Of a DNA stretch of 64,000 bases, positions 20,837 to 29,115 are shown in pieces. Positions within the stretch are counted from its first letter, which is position 1. Every line of letters begins with the position of its first letter. The stretch comes from Duganella alba. GTDB lineage: Bacteria > Pseudomonadota > Gammaproteobacteria > Burkholderiales > Burkholderiaceae_D. The position numbers were made by a program, and so were the translations under genes. The notes under the pieces are model-generated. The model saw nothing but the letters and a program-made list of their open reading frames with translations. It had not been told where the DNA came from and ran no database searches. The stretch covers positions 1-64,000 of the forward strand of contig NZ_WKJN01000024.1 in assembly GCF_009674495.1 (NCBI RefSeq), in the 5' to 3' direction.

Positions 20837-23818
20837 TTATGCGCCCGCGGAGGAAACATAGCATAGCTCGGCCGGCACTTTAAGGGCGAGCACGGTACCT
20901 TTGCCAGGCGCGCTGGTCACTTCCAGAACCGTGCCGACGCGCTTGGCGCGTTCATGCATGCCGACCATGCCGAAATGTCCCCCGTGCATACGGCGACGCA
21001 ATTGGGCGTCGTCAATTCCGCAACCGTCATCGACCACACTCAGCGACAATCCGTCCCGCAGGTAGTCGAGCCTCGCCGTGATCTGGCTGGCGTGTCCATG
21101 ACGGAAGGCGTTGGTCAGCGCCTCCTGCGCGATGGCACACAGCTCTTCCTGCACCGGCGGTGCCAGCCGACGCGGTGTACCGGTCGACACCAGATTGAAG
21201 GCGACGCCTTCATGCTGTGCGGCCATGGCGTTGCCGCAGCCTTCGATTTGTTCCTGGAGATCGCGTCCGCTTCGAAGTTGCTGCACTTGATCGCGGCCTT
21301 CGTTAATCGCCTGCTCAGCCTGCGTAAGTATCGATTCGAGCTTGATGCGTGGCTCGCTGTCCTCGGGCAGCTTGGTCAGCACCGTGTAGACGCGCAGTAT
21401 CAGCGCCTGCACGCTTTGCAGGAAAGTGTCGTGCAAGGTGCGGGCGATGCGCACGCGCTCGTCCATGCGCACTTCCAGCTGACGCGCGATGGCCGCTGTC
21501 GCCTTGCTCAACCGATAGCGGTACAAGCCATACACCGCCAGGATCGCGGCAAGCACGCACATCAGTTGAAACCACCAGGTTTGCACGACGGTCGGCGCGA
21601 TCTCCAGCTGCAGCGTGGCCACTGACGTGCCGGCCAGGCCATCCTCATTGACGGCGCGCACGCTGAATGTATAACGGCCCGGCCCCACATTGGTGTAATA
21701 GGCGGCGCGACGGCTCCCCGCGTCCTGCCATTGCGGATCGACGCCGTCGAGCCGGTACTGGAAGCGCATGGCTTCCGGCTTGCGCAGGCTTGGCGCCGTA
21801 TATTGGATGTTGAAGCTGCGCGTGTCCGGCGGCAGGCGCAACGGCGATGTTGCCGGATAGGAGCGGTTGTCGACATTGACGCGCAGCAGTTGCGCCACCG
21901 GCCTGACAGGGTTGGGCCGCAGCTTGGCCGTATCAAGCCGCACCAGGCCTCCGCTGCCGCGCAGCCATAGCACGCCGCCGCCCATGTCGTACACGGACGG
22001 CTGACGATTATCCAGCGTTGCCTGGCCGGGATAGCCTTCCTGCGAATCGATCAGTTCGTACACCAGCGGAATAGCGGGCTGGCGCACCGACGCGTCCCAG
22101 TCTTCGCGGCGAATGTGGACCAGGCCGCGGCCGCCGTTCAACCACCGGTCGCCATCGGCTGTCACCGCCATGCCGCTGACGTTGCGCAATGCCTCCACGC
22201 CGGCCGGCCCAAGGGCGACGAACTTGTGGTCGAGCAGGACCGCAATACCGCGCTCCCCTGCCACGACCAGTTGCGGGCCGGGAAAGATGCCCGACTCCTG
22301 GCCCACCAGCGCGATATCGTAGGGGGTAAGCTTGCCGTTATCCAGGAACTTCAGGCTGCCGTCGTTATTGCTAAGCCACATCTGGCCGGGACCGCCCGGC
22401 GCCAGCATATAAATGCGCTGGGGGATGTTGAACTCCGTGCGATCGTGCCACCGGCCGTCCATCCATGCCATCAGACCGGCTTGCATGGAGACCACCCACA
22501 AGACCTTGCCGTCGTCGAACATGCTCACCACGCTGATGTCCGCTGGTTTGCCATCCCGTTCCGGGAATGCAATCCGACTGGACTGGCCTCGGTAGATGCG
22601 CTCGATGTAGCGTCTGCCGGCGACCAGGATGGCGCCGTCGCGATCGGTCGCGATCGAGGTGCCCGAGCGTTGCGGGTCGCGGACGGCCACGCCGTCGGCG
22701 CCGATGGTCCAGATGCTATTCATCTGCCCGTCCGCCACCCATAACTTGCCCGCATTGTCGCTGGCGGCATTGAGTTCGCCAGCGACGCCAGCCATATTCG
22801 CAGGGATCAGCTTGTTTTCGCGAAAACGGTCAATCCCCGACTTGGTGAAGATCCAGACATTGCCTTCCCGGTCTTCCAGCACGCCACGCGTGCCAAGGTC
22901 GCTGAGCTGCCAGGGCTGGTCGAGACGATCCGTGGCCTCGTGTTCCGGGTCCAGCGCCCCGCTGCGCCGGGCGCCGGCGCGGGCCATTCGACAAATGCCG
23001 CGCGGGCATAGCGGAACCCAGAGATTCCCATCCCGGTCGAATTGCCCCGCGCTGCGCGCTGCGCCCTGGTTAAACGACGGCAGTCGCTGCGCATGCTGTC
23101 CGAGTGGCGGCATCGGTACCAGTCGCACGCGGTCGTCATTACCATTGATCCAAAGACGTCCATCGGGCGATAGCAGCAAGCCGCCTTGCATGCCCTCGCC
23201 CTCCACGCGCACCAGTTTGTCCGTGGCACGGTCATGGCGGTACAGCGCCTGCCTGTTCGAGATCCAAAGGCGACCGTATTGATCCACCACCAGGCTCTGG
23301 GTCGCCTCCGCCCATTCCGCACCGCTGGACATCACCTGCCACCGGCCTTGGGCATAACGATACAGCCCGTTCAGGTTGATGGCCCAGATCGCCCCGTCGC
23401 GGTCCAGTGTCATGGCGCGGAATGTGCCCAGTTGATGCGGGAGCGGCGGCAGTTGGGTGCTGCTGCCGTCCGCATGCAGAACCATCAGACCGTCCGGCAC
23501 AAAGCTGATCAGCAGATCGCCATTGTCGGCTGCATGAAGTTTGTAAACGCGGCTACCCTTGAGCGGATAGCGCTCAAACGTCATGCCGTCAAACCGATAC
23601 AGCCCGCCGCGCGTACCGAGCCACAACCAGCCATCCGGGGTCTGCGCCATGCTCGTGATATCGGACGGCACGCCGTCCTTCTGTGTCCAGCTGGTGTGGT
23701 TGAGCTGATCCAGCCGGAGATCAGGATTGAGCGCATGCGCACATGGCCACCACAGCAGTGAAAGCAAGCCGACCGCCAATGGCCAGTGGTATAGACGCAT
23801 GAACATTCCTGATCGCAA
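20837..23818 (-). CDS. Beta-propeller (reg_prop/Y_Y_Y) sensor histidine kinase
   Basis: This 993-residue kinase has a signal anchor and a long periplasmic sensor of repeated propeller blades (TPDGWLWLGTRGGLYRFDG-like units) over about residues 30-650. A Y_Y_Y domain lies near 680-750 (FQYRLDGVDPQWQD), with one membrane segment near 760. HisKA_3 (RIARTLHDTFLQSVQAL) and a C-terminal ATPase (EEALTNAFRHG, DDGCGID) follow. Such kinases normally pair with a NarL-type regulator. None is adjacent here, so this is an orphan kinase. ATGs at 23806 and 23800 are alternative starts. Confidence 0.93.
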   Translation of the reverse strand: MRSGMFMRLYHWPLAVGLLSLLWWPCAHALNPDLRLDQLNHTSWTQKDGVPSDITSMAQTPDGWLWLGTRGGLYRFDGMTFERYPLKGSRVYKLHAADNGDLLISFVPDGLMVLHADGSSTQLPPLPHQLGTFRAMTLDRDGAIWAINLNGLYRYAQGRWQVMSSGAEWAEATQSLVVDQYGRLWISNRQALYRHDRATDKLVRVEGEGMQGGLLLSPDGRLWINGNDDRVRLVPMPPLGQHAQRLPSFNQGAARSAGQFDRDGNLWVPLCPRGICRMARAGARRSGALDPEHEATDRLDQPWQLSDLGTRGVLEDREGNVWIFTKSGIDRFRENKLIPANMAGVAGELNAASDNAGKLWVADGQMNSIWTIGADGVAVRDPQRSGTSIATDRDGAILVAGRRYIERIYRGQSSRIAFPERDGKPADISVVSMFDDGKVLWVVSMQAGLMAWMDGRWHDRTEFNIPQRIYMLAPGGPGQMWLSNNDGSLKFLDNGKLTPYDIALVGQESGIFPGPQLVVAGERGIAVLLDHKFVALGPAGVEALRNVSGMAVTADGDRWLNGGRGLVHIRREDWDASVRQPAIPLVYELIDSQEGYPGQATLDNRQPSVYDMGGGVLWLRGSGGLVRLDTAKLRPNPVRPVAQLLRVNVDNRSYPATSPLRLPPDTRSFNIQYTAPSLRKPEAMRFQYRLDGVDPQWQDAGSRRAAYYTNVGPGRYTFSVRAVNEDGLAGTSVATLQLEIAPTVVQTWWFQLMCVLAAILAVYGLYRYRLSKATAAIARQLEVRMDERVRIARTLHDTFLQSVQALILRVYTVLTKLPEDSEPRIKLESILTQAEQAINEGRDQVQQLRSGRDLQEQIEGCGNAMAAQHEGVAFNLVSTGTPRRLAPPVQEELCAIAQEALTNAFRHGHASQITARLDYLRDGLSLSVVDDGCGIDDAQLRRRMHGGHFGMVGMHERAKRVGTVLEVTSAPGKGTVLALKVPAELCYVSSAGA

Positions 23819-24057
23819 ACTCGCGATTTTAGATTGTCCACAACAAACGCAACATGCCTATATATGGTGAGGTGACTGCAAAACAACAGCGATGCCAGGT
23901 GACAGTATGTGAGTATTGCGCATGAACAAGGTGCTATCCTTGCAGCATTCGGCCACAAGCGGTCTATTACAATGATGTTCGGGCTTAGGCAAGAACTGGC
24001 ACTTTCATGTACCGTCCACAGCGTTGCAATTAAGGACCTAAAAAGGAAAGCAAAAAC

Positions 24058-24441
24058 ATGCAGCTTCATAAGATAACTATCGCATTTTGCGCGCTGTGCG
24101 TGTCTGCCCCCAGCTGGAGTTCCGGAGACAACGACCTGTGGATTCTGCCGACCGCCATCGCATGTTTAGCTCAATATCCCGAATTGTCCAATACTCGCCT
24201 TGGCACTAACCTGATAAATTCTGACAAACTCCAGCAGCACATCAATAAAGCGAAGGCCGTCCTGGCGTCTAATCCATGGCAAGGTCGTGCACTCTGTGAC
24301 GAGCTGATGCCAATGAAACGCGATCCGCAGCGTGACGATCAAACGTATTTAAACAACATGCGTGACAGGCATCTGGATACATTGAAGGCACTTACTGAAC
24401 GCTTCCCGGATGGCTGGTCTTTCTCGCAGCAGCCAAAATAA
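24058..24441 (+). CDS. Exported hypothetical protein
   Basis: This 127-residue protein has a signal peptide (cleavage after the WSS region) and two cysteines in the mature part that could form a disulfide (IACLAQ and ALCDEL). AAAGGA lies upstream of the ATG. No family was recognised. It is the first gene of a stretch whose GC content is visibly lower than the flanks. It may be an envelope or immunity-type protein, but nothing in the sequence proves that. Confidence 0.65.
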   Translation: MQLHKITIAFCALCVSAPSWSSGDNDLWILPTAIACLAQYPELSNTRLGTNLINSDKLQQHINKAKAVLASNPWQGRALCDELMPMKRDPQRDDQTYLNNMRDRHLDTLKALTERFPDGWSFSQQPK

Positions 24442-24592
24442 CTTGCAAAGATCCTATAAGGACTGGGATCGGCTGCCAAAAGCTGACTAAGAAAAATTCA
24501 ATTAATACTTGGAATAATATTCGGCATTACCCTTTTTTTCTAAATTCTGACTTGGGTATTGGGGGCATCTCCAGAGAAGATGCATAGTCCGA

Positions 24593-24811
24593 TTGATAGG
24601 TTTAACTGGAATGTTTTTGTGGTTGCTCAGCGGGTCTCGCTTTGCCCGTTACGCGTTGAGTATAGTGTACTTTCTGAGTGCGCTTTTGCCCGCATTGTCG
24701 GTTGTTCGGCCAGGCGAGACTCCTGCATTCATCGCTCTATTTTTGTCCTTTAGTACGTTCACAATTGGTGCTGGTGTTTTCTCGTTCGGTCAACTGTCTT
24801 GCGTGCATTGA
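24593..24811 (+). CDS. Small hydrophobic protein or gene remnant
   Basis: A frame with two strongly hydrophobic segments (FLWLLSGSRF, then FIALFLSFSTFTIGAGVF) runs to 24811. Its only starts are a TTG at 24593 or an ATG at 24611, and neither has a good ribosome site. Possibly the C-terminal part of a longer membrane protein. Base composition matches the surrounding low-GC stretch. The call is weak. Confidence 0.3.
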   Translation: MIGLTGMFLWLLSGSRFARYALSIVYFLSALLPALSVVRPGETPAFIALFLSFSTFTIGAGVFSFGQLSCVH

Positions 24812-24886
24812 CCGATCCAGTATCTTTAACAAGAGAATAATGCAGCTTCCGGCCAACAGCGGATTTTAGAATTCGGGCTACCGACA

Positions 24887-25186
24887 ATGACATTTCGTGC
24901 TCACGCGACTTTGATAGCTAACTGGACTCTTGCAGTGTCTCCAGCTGTCTTATGGCTTTACTTTCTCGTATGGAGGCACTCGGACTGGAAGGGGCAGTTT
25001 GTATATTTTTTTTCCGCGTGGCTGACACTTCTAGGGGCTAGCTTTGTAGGTATCTTCCGCGTTACTCATGGGGAGCTACTTGCTGCTAGACTAATGTATT
25101 CCTTTTTGTGGCTTTTTACCATCATTCCAATCTCTTGGTTTTTAGCTTTCTGCGCGGCAGTTGACGGTGCAGCAGTCATGCCGTAA
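24887..25186 (+). CDS. Small integral membrane protein
   Basis: This 99-residue protein has three predicted membrane helices (about residues 10-28, 37-58 and 70-92). No family was recognised. It lies in the low-GC accessory stretch with spacers of a few hundred bases to its neighbours, so it is probably its own transcription unit. No strong ribosome site was seen before the ATG. Confidence 0.5.
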   Translation: MTFRAHATLIANWTLAVSPAVLWLYFLVWRHSDWKGQFVYFFSAWLTLLGASFVGIFRVTHGELLAARLMYSFLWLFTIIPISWFLAFCAAVDGAAVMP

Positions 25187-25260
25187 AGCGTAGGCCGAAA
25201 TCGGCCAGAACTGGTCGGTCGGAAATGCGTTCCTAATATTCAATATTTGTAGAACATTTG

Positions 25261-25650
25261 ATGAACTACCTAGAACTCAAGTCACCCCATGATGGGGCGT
25301 TGCTGATATTGGAGATTACCGACCGGTTCCATGACAGCGTGGAATTTAATGTTCAGGTAAAGACTGGTAACTTCTCTGGCTCTGCTTCCTCATCGACGTT
25401 CATGGCCGTTCCACTTGAAACGTGGTTTCAAAGTATGGCCGACGACTGGGCGGGGTGGAAAGATGAGAAAAAATAGGGAGACTTGGAGAGTCGTGTCCAG
25501 TTGAGTGCTACTGCCGACAAGACCGGACACATTAAAGTAAACGTGTTTTTAGCAGGTCAGGATTATGATTCTCAACTGCGAGTAAATATCATGTTTGAGG
25601 CAGGACAGCTAGACGACATGGCACATGATGTTGCTCGCCTTTTCGCGTAG
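25261..25650 (+). pseudogene. DUF6228-like gene interrupted by an in-frame amber codon
   Basis: The frame starting MNYLELKSPHDG runs to a TAG at 25474-25476. Beyond that codon the same frame continues without another stop for 57 codons to 25650, giving ESRVQLSATADKTGHIKV and ending AGQLDDMAHDVARLFA. Both halves fit the DUF6228 family, whose members are about 130 residues. The family usually has a tryptophan near this position (WKGEK-x-W), so a TGG to TAG change is the simplest explanation. No frameshift is needed. It is probably a recent nonsense pseudogene; readthrough is possible but unproven. Confidence 0.7.
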
Positions 25651-25918
25651 TTCATTTTCGGCCATTCTCTGTTTATTGCTAGCGGTTTCTGGTTGTGCGA
25701 CTGAAAACAGCATGTCTGAAGTATTAATATTAATTTCCAAATCCGGAGCTGACTTCTACGGAAAAACTTATACTTCTAGAACTGATCTGGCTACAGCATT
25801 AGTATCGAAGCAGGTGAGCACTGTTCATTTAGTGCTAGACCACGGCGTTCCATACAATCAAGTTGAAATGACCTTTGGTGCTGTACAAGACGCTGTGCTG
25901 TGCTTGATGTTAGATTGA
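25628..25918 (+). CDS. Small lipoprotein, ExbD-like fold possible
   Basis: A start at 25625 or 25628 gives about 96 residues with an N-terminal signal and a lipobox LAVSGC. The mature part (ILISKSGADFYGKTYTS, then VHLVLDHGVPYNQVE) loosely resembles the periplasmic domain of ExbD/TolR. The start overlaps the end of the DUF6228 frame. Function unknown; the ExbD resemblance is by eye only. Confidence 0.5.
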   Translation: MLLAFSRSSFSAILCLLLAVSGCATENSMSEVLILISKSGADFYGKTYTSRTDLATALVSKQVSTVHLVLDHGVPYNQVEMTFGAVQDAVLCLMLD

Positions 25919-25981
25919 TCGGCAGTTGCAAAGGCTGCTGAAATCTGTCAAAAAAAGACAGATGCTCAATGGGAGGAGAAC

Positions 25982-26284
25982 ATGATTAAAGTAAATTTAT
26001 TTACGTTCCGGAACCTGGCAGAATTGATAGTGCTGGCGACACTGGCAATTGCTATTCCTTATTTCGTTTTCGAGTCGTCGAGGCCCTGGCATTATCTTGC
26101 AACCGCCGCTACTTTTTTCATATCACCAGGCATAATAATCGGCTCCTTTCTCCATGGTGACCCTCATCTGTCTACCCGAATCGACCTGTATGCAGGAGTT
26201 CAAATGCAATTTTTTGCGATGTGGTTACTCTATCAAATTTTTAAAATGCGTCAGCCTTGCTTAGCGCAGATTACCCACTCGTAG
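25982..26284 (+). CDS. Small integral membrane protein
   Basis: This 100-residue protein has three hydrophobic segments (about 12-30, 38-55, 68-90). It has a good ribosome site, GGGAGGAG just before the ATG. The stop codon lies inside a perfect 10-base inverted repeat that may serve as its terminator. No family was recognised. Confidence 0.55.
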   Translation: MIKVNLFTFRNLAELIVLATLAIAIPYFVFESSRPWHYLATAATFFISPGIIIGSFLHGDPHLSTRIDLYAGVQMQFFAMWLLYQIFKMRQPCLAQITHS

Positions 26285-26308
26285 GCTGACGCTTACGACA
26301 GCCTACGA
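26279..26308. repeat. Perfect 10-bp inverted repeat (hairpin) at gene end
   Basis: TCGTAGGCTG and CAGCCTACGA are exact reverse complements separated by ten bases. The left arm covers the stop codon of the small membrane protein. No T-run follows, so it is not a classical terminator. It may be a REP-like element or an mRNA 3' stabiliser. Confidence 0.6.
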
Positions 26309-26370
26309 TCAATAACAGACATTAATAAGATACTTAACTTTTTTATTTAAAATTTAAAACCCAAGGTATC

Positions 26371-26910
26371 ATGGAATCTCAAAGAATAATATTTTCCGAC
26401 ATCATTTTGAGAGAGTATTCAGATTCAGACGCCGAAGAATTTACAAACGCTATCCTCGAATCGGTTGAGTCGGTCGGCCATTGGATGCCCTGGTGCTCCA
26501 GGGAATACACAGTTAGCGATGCACTACAATGGTTTTCTGATTGCCGAAAAAAAGAAACGGCAGGTGCGGCATATGAATACGGTGTATTTTCTCTGTCTAC
26601 AGGAAAATTTTTGGGCGGTGCCGGGCTAAATGCCCTTCAACATCAGTACAAACTTTGCAATCTGGGGTATTGGGTTCGCCAAACGGCGCAACGACAGGGA
26701 GTTGCGTCTAAATGTGTACAGGCACTTTCACATTATGCATTTCACCAATTAGGACTTCATCGTATAGAAATCGTAGTCGCCGTGGGCAATACTGCTAGTG
26801 AGCGCGTTGCAGTAAAGGCTGGTGTGGTTCATGAATGTATTGCAAGAAACCGTCTTTATTTAAATGGTGCGCCAATGCCTGCCCATGTTTTTTCATTAGT
26901 GCCTAGCTAA
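26371..26910 (+). CDS. GNAT family N-acetyltransferase (RimJ/RimL-like)
   Basis: This 179-residue protein has the GNAT layout of RimJ/RimL type enzymes: IILREYSDSDAEEF at the start, GYWVRQTAQRQGVASKC as the acetyl-CoA binding motif A, and LHRIEIVVAVGNTASERVA in motif B. It transfers acetyl from acetyl-CoA to an N-terminal amine or small molecule. It is the best-preserved gene of the low-GC island and could confer self-protection, but the substrate is unknown. Confidence 0.85.
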   Translation: MESQRIIFSDIILREYSDSDAEEFTNAILESVESVGHWMPWCSREYTVSDALQWFSDCRKKETAGAAYEYGVFSLSTGKFLGGAGLNALQHQYKLCNLGYWVRQTAQRQGVASKCVQALSHYAFHQLGLHRIEIVVAVGNTASERVAVKAGVVHECIARNRLYLNGAPMPAHVFSLVPS

Positions 26911-27007
26911 AGGGATTTCACCTCACGCTTGCAAGCGGACTTCTTGCCTCACCATGTTCGCCGCGTTCAGTCAACAGCGGGCGTTGCGATAGCGAAGGAT
27001 AATTTTA

Positions 27008-27331
27008 GTGAATTTAGTTGCAGATAATCTCAGCAGAAAATTGGCATTTGCAGGAACAGTAGCAGCTGCTTTTTGGGTGGCTGGGTTATATTTTGCATTT
27101 CATCCGACAAGCCTGTTCGGACTTCAGTACGTTATAACTGCGGGCGTCTTGGAATGGGCATCAACAATTTTCGCATTAGGTGCAGGCGCCTGGTGCATGC
27201 TTTTACTTTATCAAGCCTTTCGATGTCGCGGTGTGGCATGGTGGGCATACGTTATAGGTCTTGTTACAACAGGTGGTACAGTCCTTGTTGCGCTGATTGC
27301 TTCTTACGCCTTATTTAATAGTTATTTTTAA
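27008..27331 (+). CDS. Small integral membrane protein
   Basis: This 107-residue protein begins with GTG at 27008, preceded by an AAGGA site. It has three hydrophobic segments: about residues 12-30, 38-68 and 78-103. No family was recognised. It belongs to the island of small hydrophobic proteins in the same orientation. Confidence 0.5.
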   Translation: MNLVADNLSRKLAFAGTVAAAFWVAGLYFAFHPTSLFGLQYVITAGVLEWASTIFALGAGAWCMLLLYQAFRCRGVAWWAYVIGLVTTGGTVLVALIASYALFNSYF

Positions 27332-27334
27332 TAA

Positions 27335-27928
27335 ATCGAGCGATTTCGGCCACTACCGGATGATGGGGTTAGTCTATCCCGCGTAACTTCAGATGCGGGC
27401 AATGAATACGTCATCGTTAGCTTCTCTGACGGGGGACTCAATTGTCGTGGTTTCTTTCAACTGATAGAACTCTCATCAAGCGGTATCGTCAAGATTTCCC
27501 AAGAGTTTGGAGAGTGTCATGAGCTTGCCGGTGCAGGCTTCGTTGCGCCAAACCCGGTAGTGCACCTTAGACAATCCATTGATGGCAAAACCGTCGAGAT
27601 GAGTAGCTTCCTTTGGCGGGATGGGGCGATCAGCAAGATTTTCCAATCGACGGATACTTGTCGCTCACTAGGCTTTTCAGCGACGACGGTTTCCAGGAAG
27701 TTGAATTCCAACATGGAGAAGCAAGTTGGCGGCGTTGGAAGATTGCAGTTCTATTCGGCCCCTATAGAGACTTGTGCAAAGAATGGAATGTTCGTTCTTC
27801 CTGGTGAAAGGCTAACGTCGTCATTGCGATTTGAAAACTTTGTATATGTCACGTACATAAATCCAAAGACTGCCAAGCAGGCTGAGGGATGGGTACACGC
27901 TGACCGGCTCTTTTCTGCGGAACAGTGA
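27335..27928 (+). pseudogene. Gene lacking its 5' end; SH3-like C-terminus
   Basis: One uninterrupted frame runs from just after a stop at 27332-27334 to the stop at 27926-27928, about 197 codons. It has no ATG or GTG before codon 76, the GTG at 27560. The upstream 70 codons read like real protein (SDAGNEYVIVSFSDGGLNC, then GECHELAGAGFVAPNPVV), so the gene probably continued further upstream originally and lost its start. The C-terminus ends in an SH3b-like GWVHADRL. A call starting at 27560 would be 122 residues. Family not recognised. Confidence 0.5.
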
Positions 27929-28034
27929 CTGGCCACATCCAAGTGTATTTCTGTGACCGGCAAAATGCTTGGCAGCGCGACTCGAACGAAAATTAAAATG
28001 GCCTATTGCGCCAGTATTGCTGGCATATCGTTTC

Positions 28035-28508
28035 CTAGTCTATAGGGAATTCGATCAGTAGCTTCTCGACTTTTTCACCTCCAATGATCTTGACCGTGCC
28101 GTGTTCACAATCAATTTCTGTTGGTAGTTTATCTTCGGCCCGGAGCGCCAATCTCTGTCTGATGTGGTTGGCGTCAATGCCTTTTTTCTTAAGGTACAGT
28201 CGTTGGGCGACGATGTTTGTTAGTACTTTCTTTTCGTCGTCGCCTAACACAATCGCGACCTCCAGCGAAGGTGCGGGGGAATATTTATAAAGGGTGAACT
28301 CGCCATTTTGAACAATGGTCGATTTTTTCTTGTCGAACTTGAGGTAGGCCAGCTCGCGTACCGGATCAACGATCTCCGAGACCAGATCACAGCGAAGTGT
28401 ATAGTTTTTTCGGTAGGCGTTTAGGTCATCAACGCTCGCGATGGCTGAAAGGGAGAAGCTACTGCCCAATAGAAACGTGAAAGCGGTCTTGATTAATTGC
28501 TTGCTCAT
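28035..28508 (-). CDS. Exported hypothetical protein
   Basis: This 157-residue protein has a signal peptide (cleavage after AIA) and a mature part with two cysteines (TLRCDL and IDCEHG). A purine-rich ribosome site, AGGAGTAGAGCG, precedes the ATG. Not recognised. It is the last gene of the low-GC stretch and the only one there on the minus strand. Confidence 0.6.
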   Translation of the reverse strand: MSKQLIKTAFTFLLGSSFSLSAIASVDDLNAYRKNYTLRCDLVSEIVDPVRELAYLKFDKKKSTIVQNGEFTLYKYSPAPSLEVAIVLGDDEKKVLTNIVAQRLYLKKKGIDANHIRQRLALRAEDKLPTEIDCEHGTVKIIGGEKVEKLLIEFPID

Positions 28509-28564
28509 CGCTCTACTCCTTTATTGACTCTAGAGAATCGTAACCTTAAAATTTGTCTTAATTT

Positions 28565-28599
28565 TCACACAATGTCACTTCAATAATATTGTTGTGTGA
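28565..28599. promoter_or_regulatory. Inverted repeat TCACACAA-N19-TTGTGTGA
   Basis: Two 8-base arms form a perfect dyad in an AT-rich gap between the exported protein gene and the VOC gene. It could be an operator or a hairpin. From about 28600 the base composition returns to the GC-rich background. The rest of the gap (to 28735) shows no convincing gene. Confidence 0.3.
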
Positions 28600-28735
28600 C
28601 GGGGAGCGAGGCAAACGTCCGGGTCGCAGCGCAAGCCGCTGATCGCATGAGTCTGCGTATCCATCCAGACGACGCCTACATCCTGCAGTATCATTCTTAG
28701 CGACGACACAACCTGTATCCCTAACGGAGACCCAC

Positions 28736-29104
28736 ATGAAACGCGTAACCGGCATCGGCGGCATCTTCTTCCACGCGAAAGATCCTGTGGCGCTGCGCGC
28801 CTGGTACAAGGATCATCTCGGCATCGACGTGCAGGTGTGGGGCGGCGCGGCCTTCACCTGGGAAGGCAAGGAAACGACTGTCTGGTCGATCGGCCCGGCG
28901 GACAATGGTCACTTCGAGCCGAGCACCGCGCCGTTCATGATCAACTACCGCGTCGACGATCTGACCGCCCTGCTCCAGGCCTTGCGCGACGAAGGCTGCC
29001 AGGTGCTCGACAAGACCGACGACTCGGACTACGGCAAGTTCGGCTGGGTCATCGACCCGGAAGGCAACAAGGTCGAGCTGTGGCAGCCGCCCGCCGGCCA
29101 ATAA
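28736..29104 (+). CDS. VOC family (glyoxalase-like) protein
   Basis: This 122-residue protein has the beta-alpha-beta-beta-beta layout of the vicinal oxygen chelate superfamily. It begins VTGIGGIFFHAKDPVALRAWY, where the first metal-ligand position falls, and ends FGWVIDPEGNKVELWQPP, where the Glu ligand is expected. Members include glyoxalases and antibiotic-binding proteins. It is convergent with the TetR gene. Substrate unknown. Confidence 0.9.
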   Translation: MKRVTGIGGIFFHAKDPVALRAWYKDHLGIDVQVWGGAAFTWEGKETTVWSIGPADNGHFEPSTAPFMINYRVDDLTALLQALRDEGCQVLDKTDDSDYGKFGWVIDPEGNKVELWQPPAGQ

Positions 29105-29115
29105 GCGCCTAGCGC

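Noticed and set aside
25261..25650. Programmed frameshift in the DUF6228 gene
   Set aside because: An A-run precedes the stop, but both halves are in the same frame, so a nonsense codon is sufficient.
24442..28034. Integron cassette array
   Set aside because: The small same-strand genes look cassette-like, but I found no convincing attC sites (paired RYYYAAC and GTTRRRY at gene ends) and no integrase in the window.
28558..28809. Minus-strand frame opposite the VOC gene start
   Set aside because: Overlaps a clear VOC protein and has no recognisable sequence.
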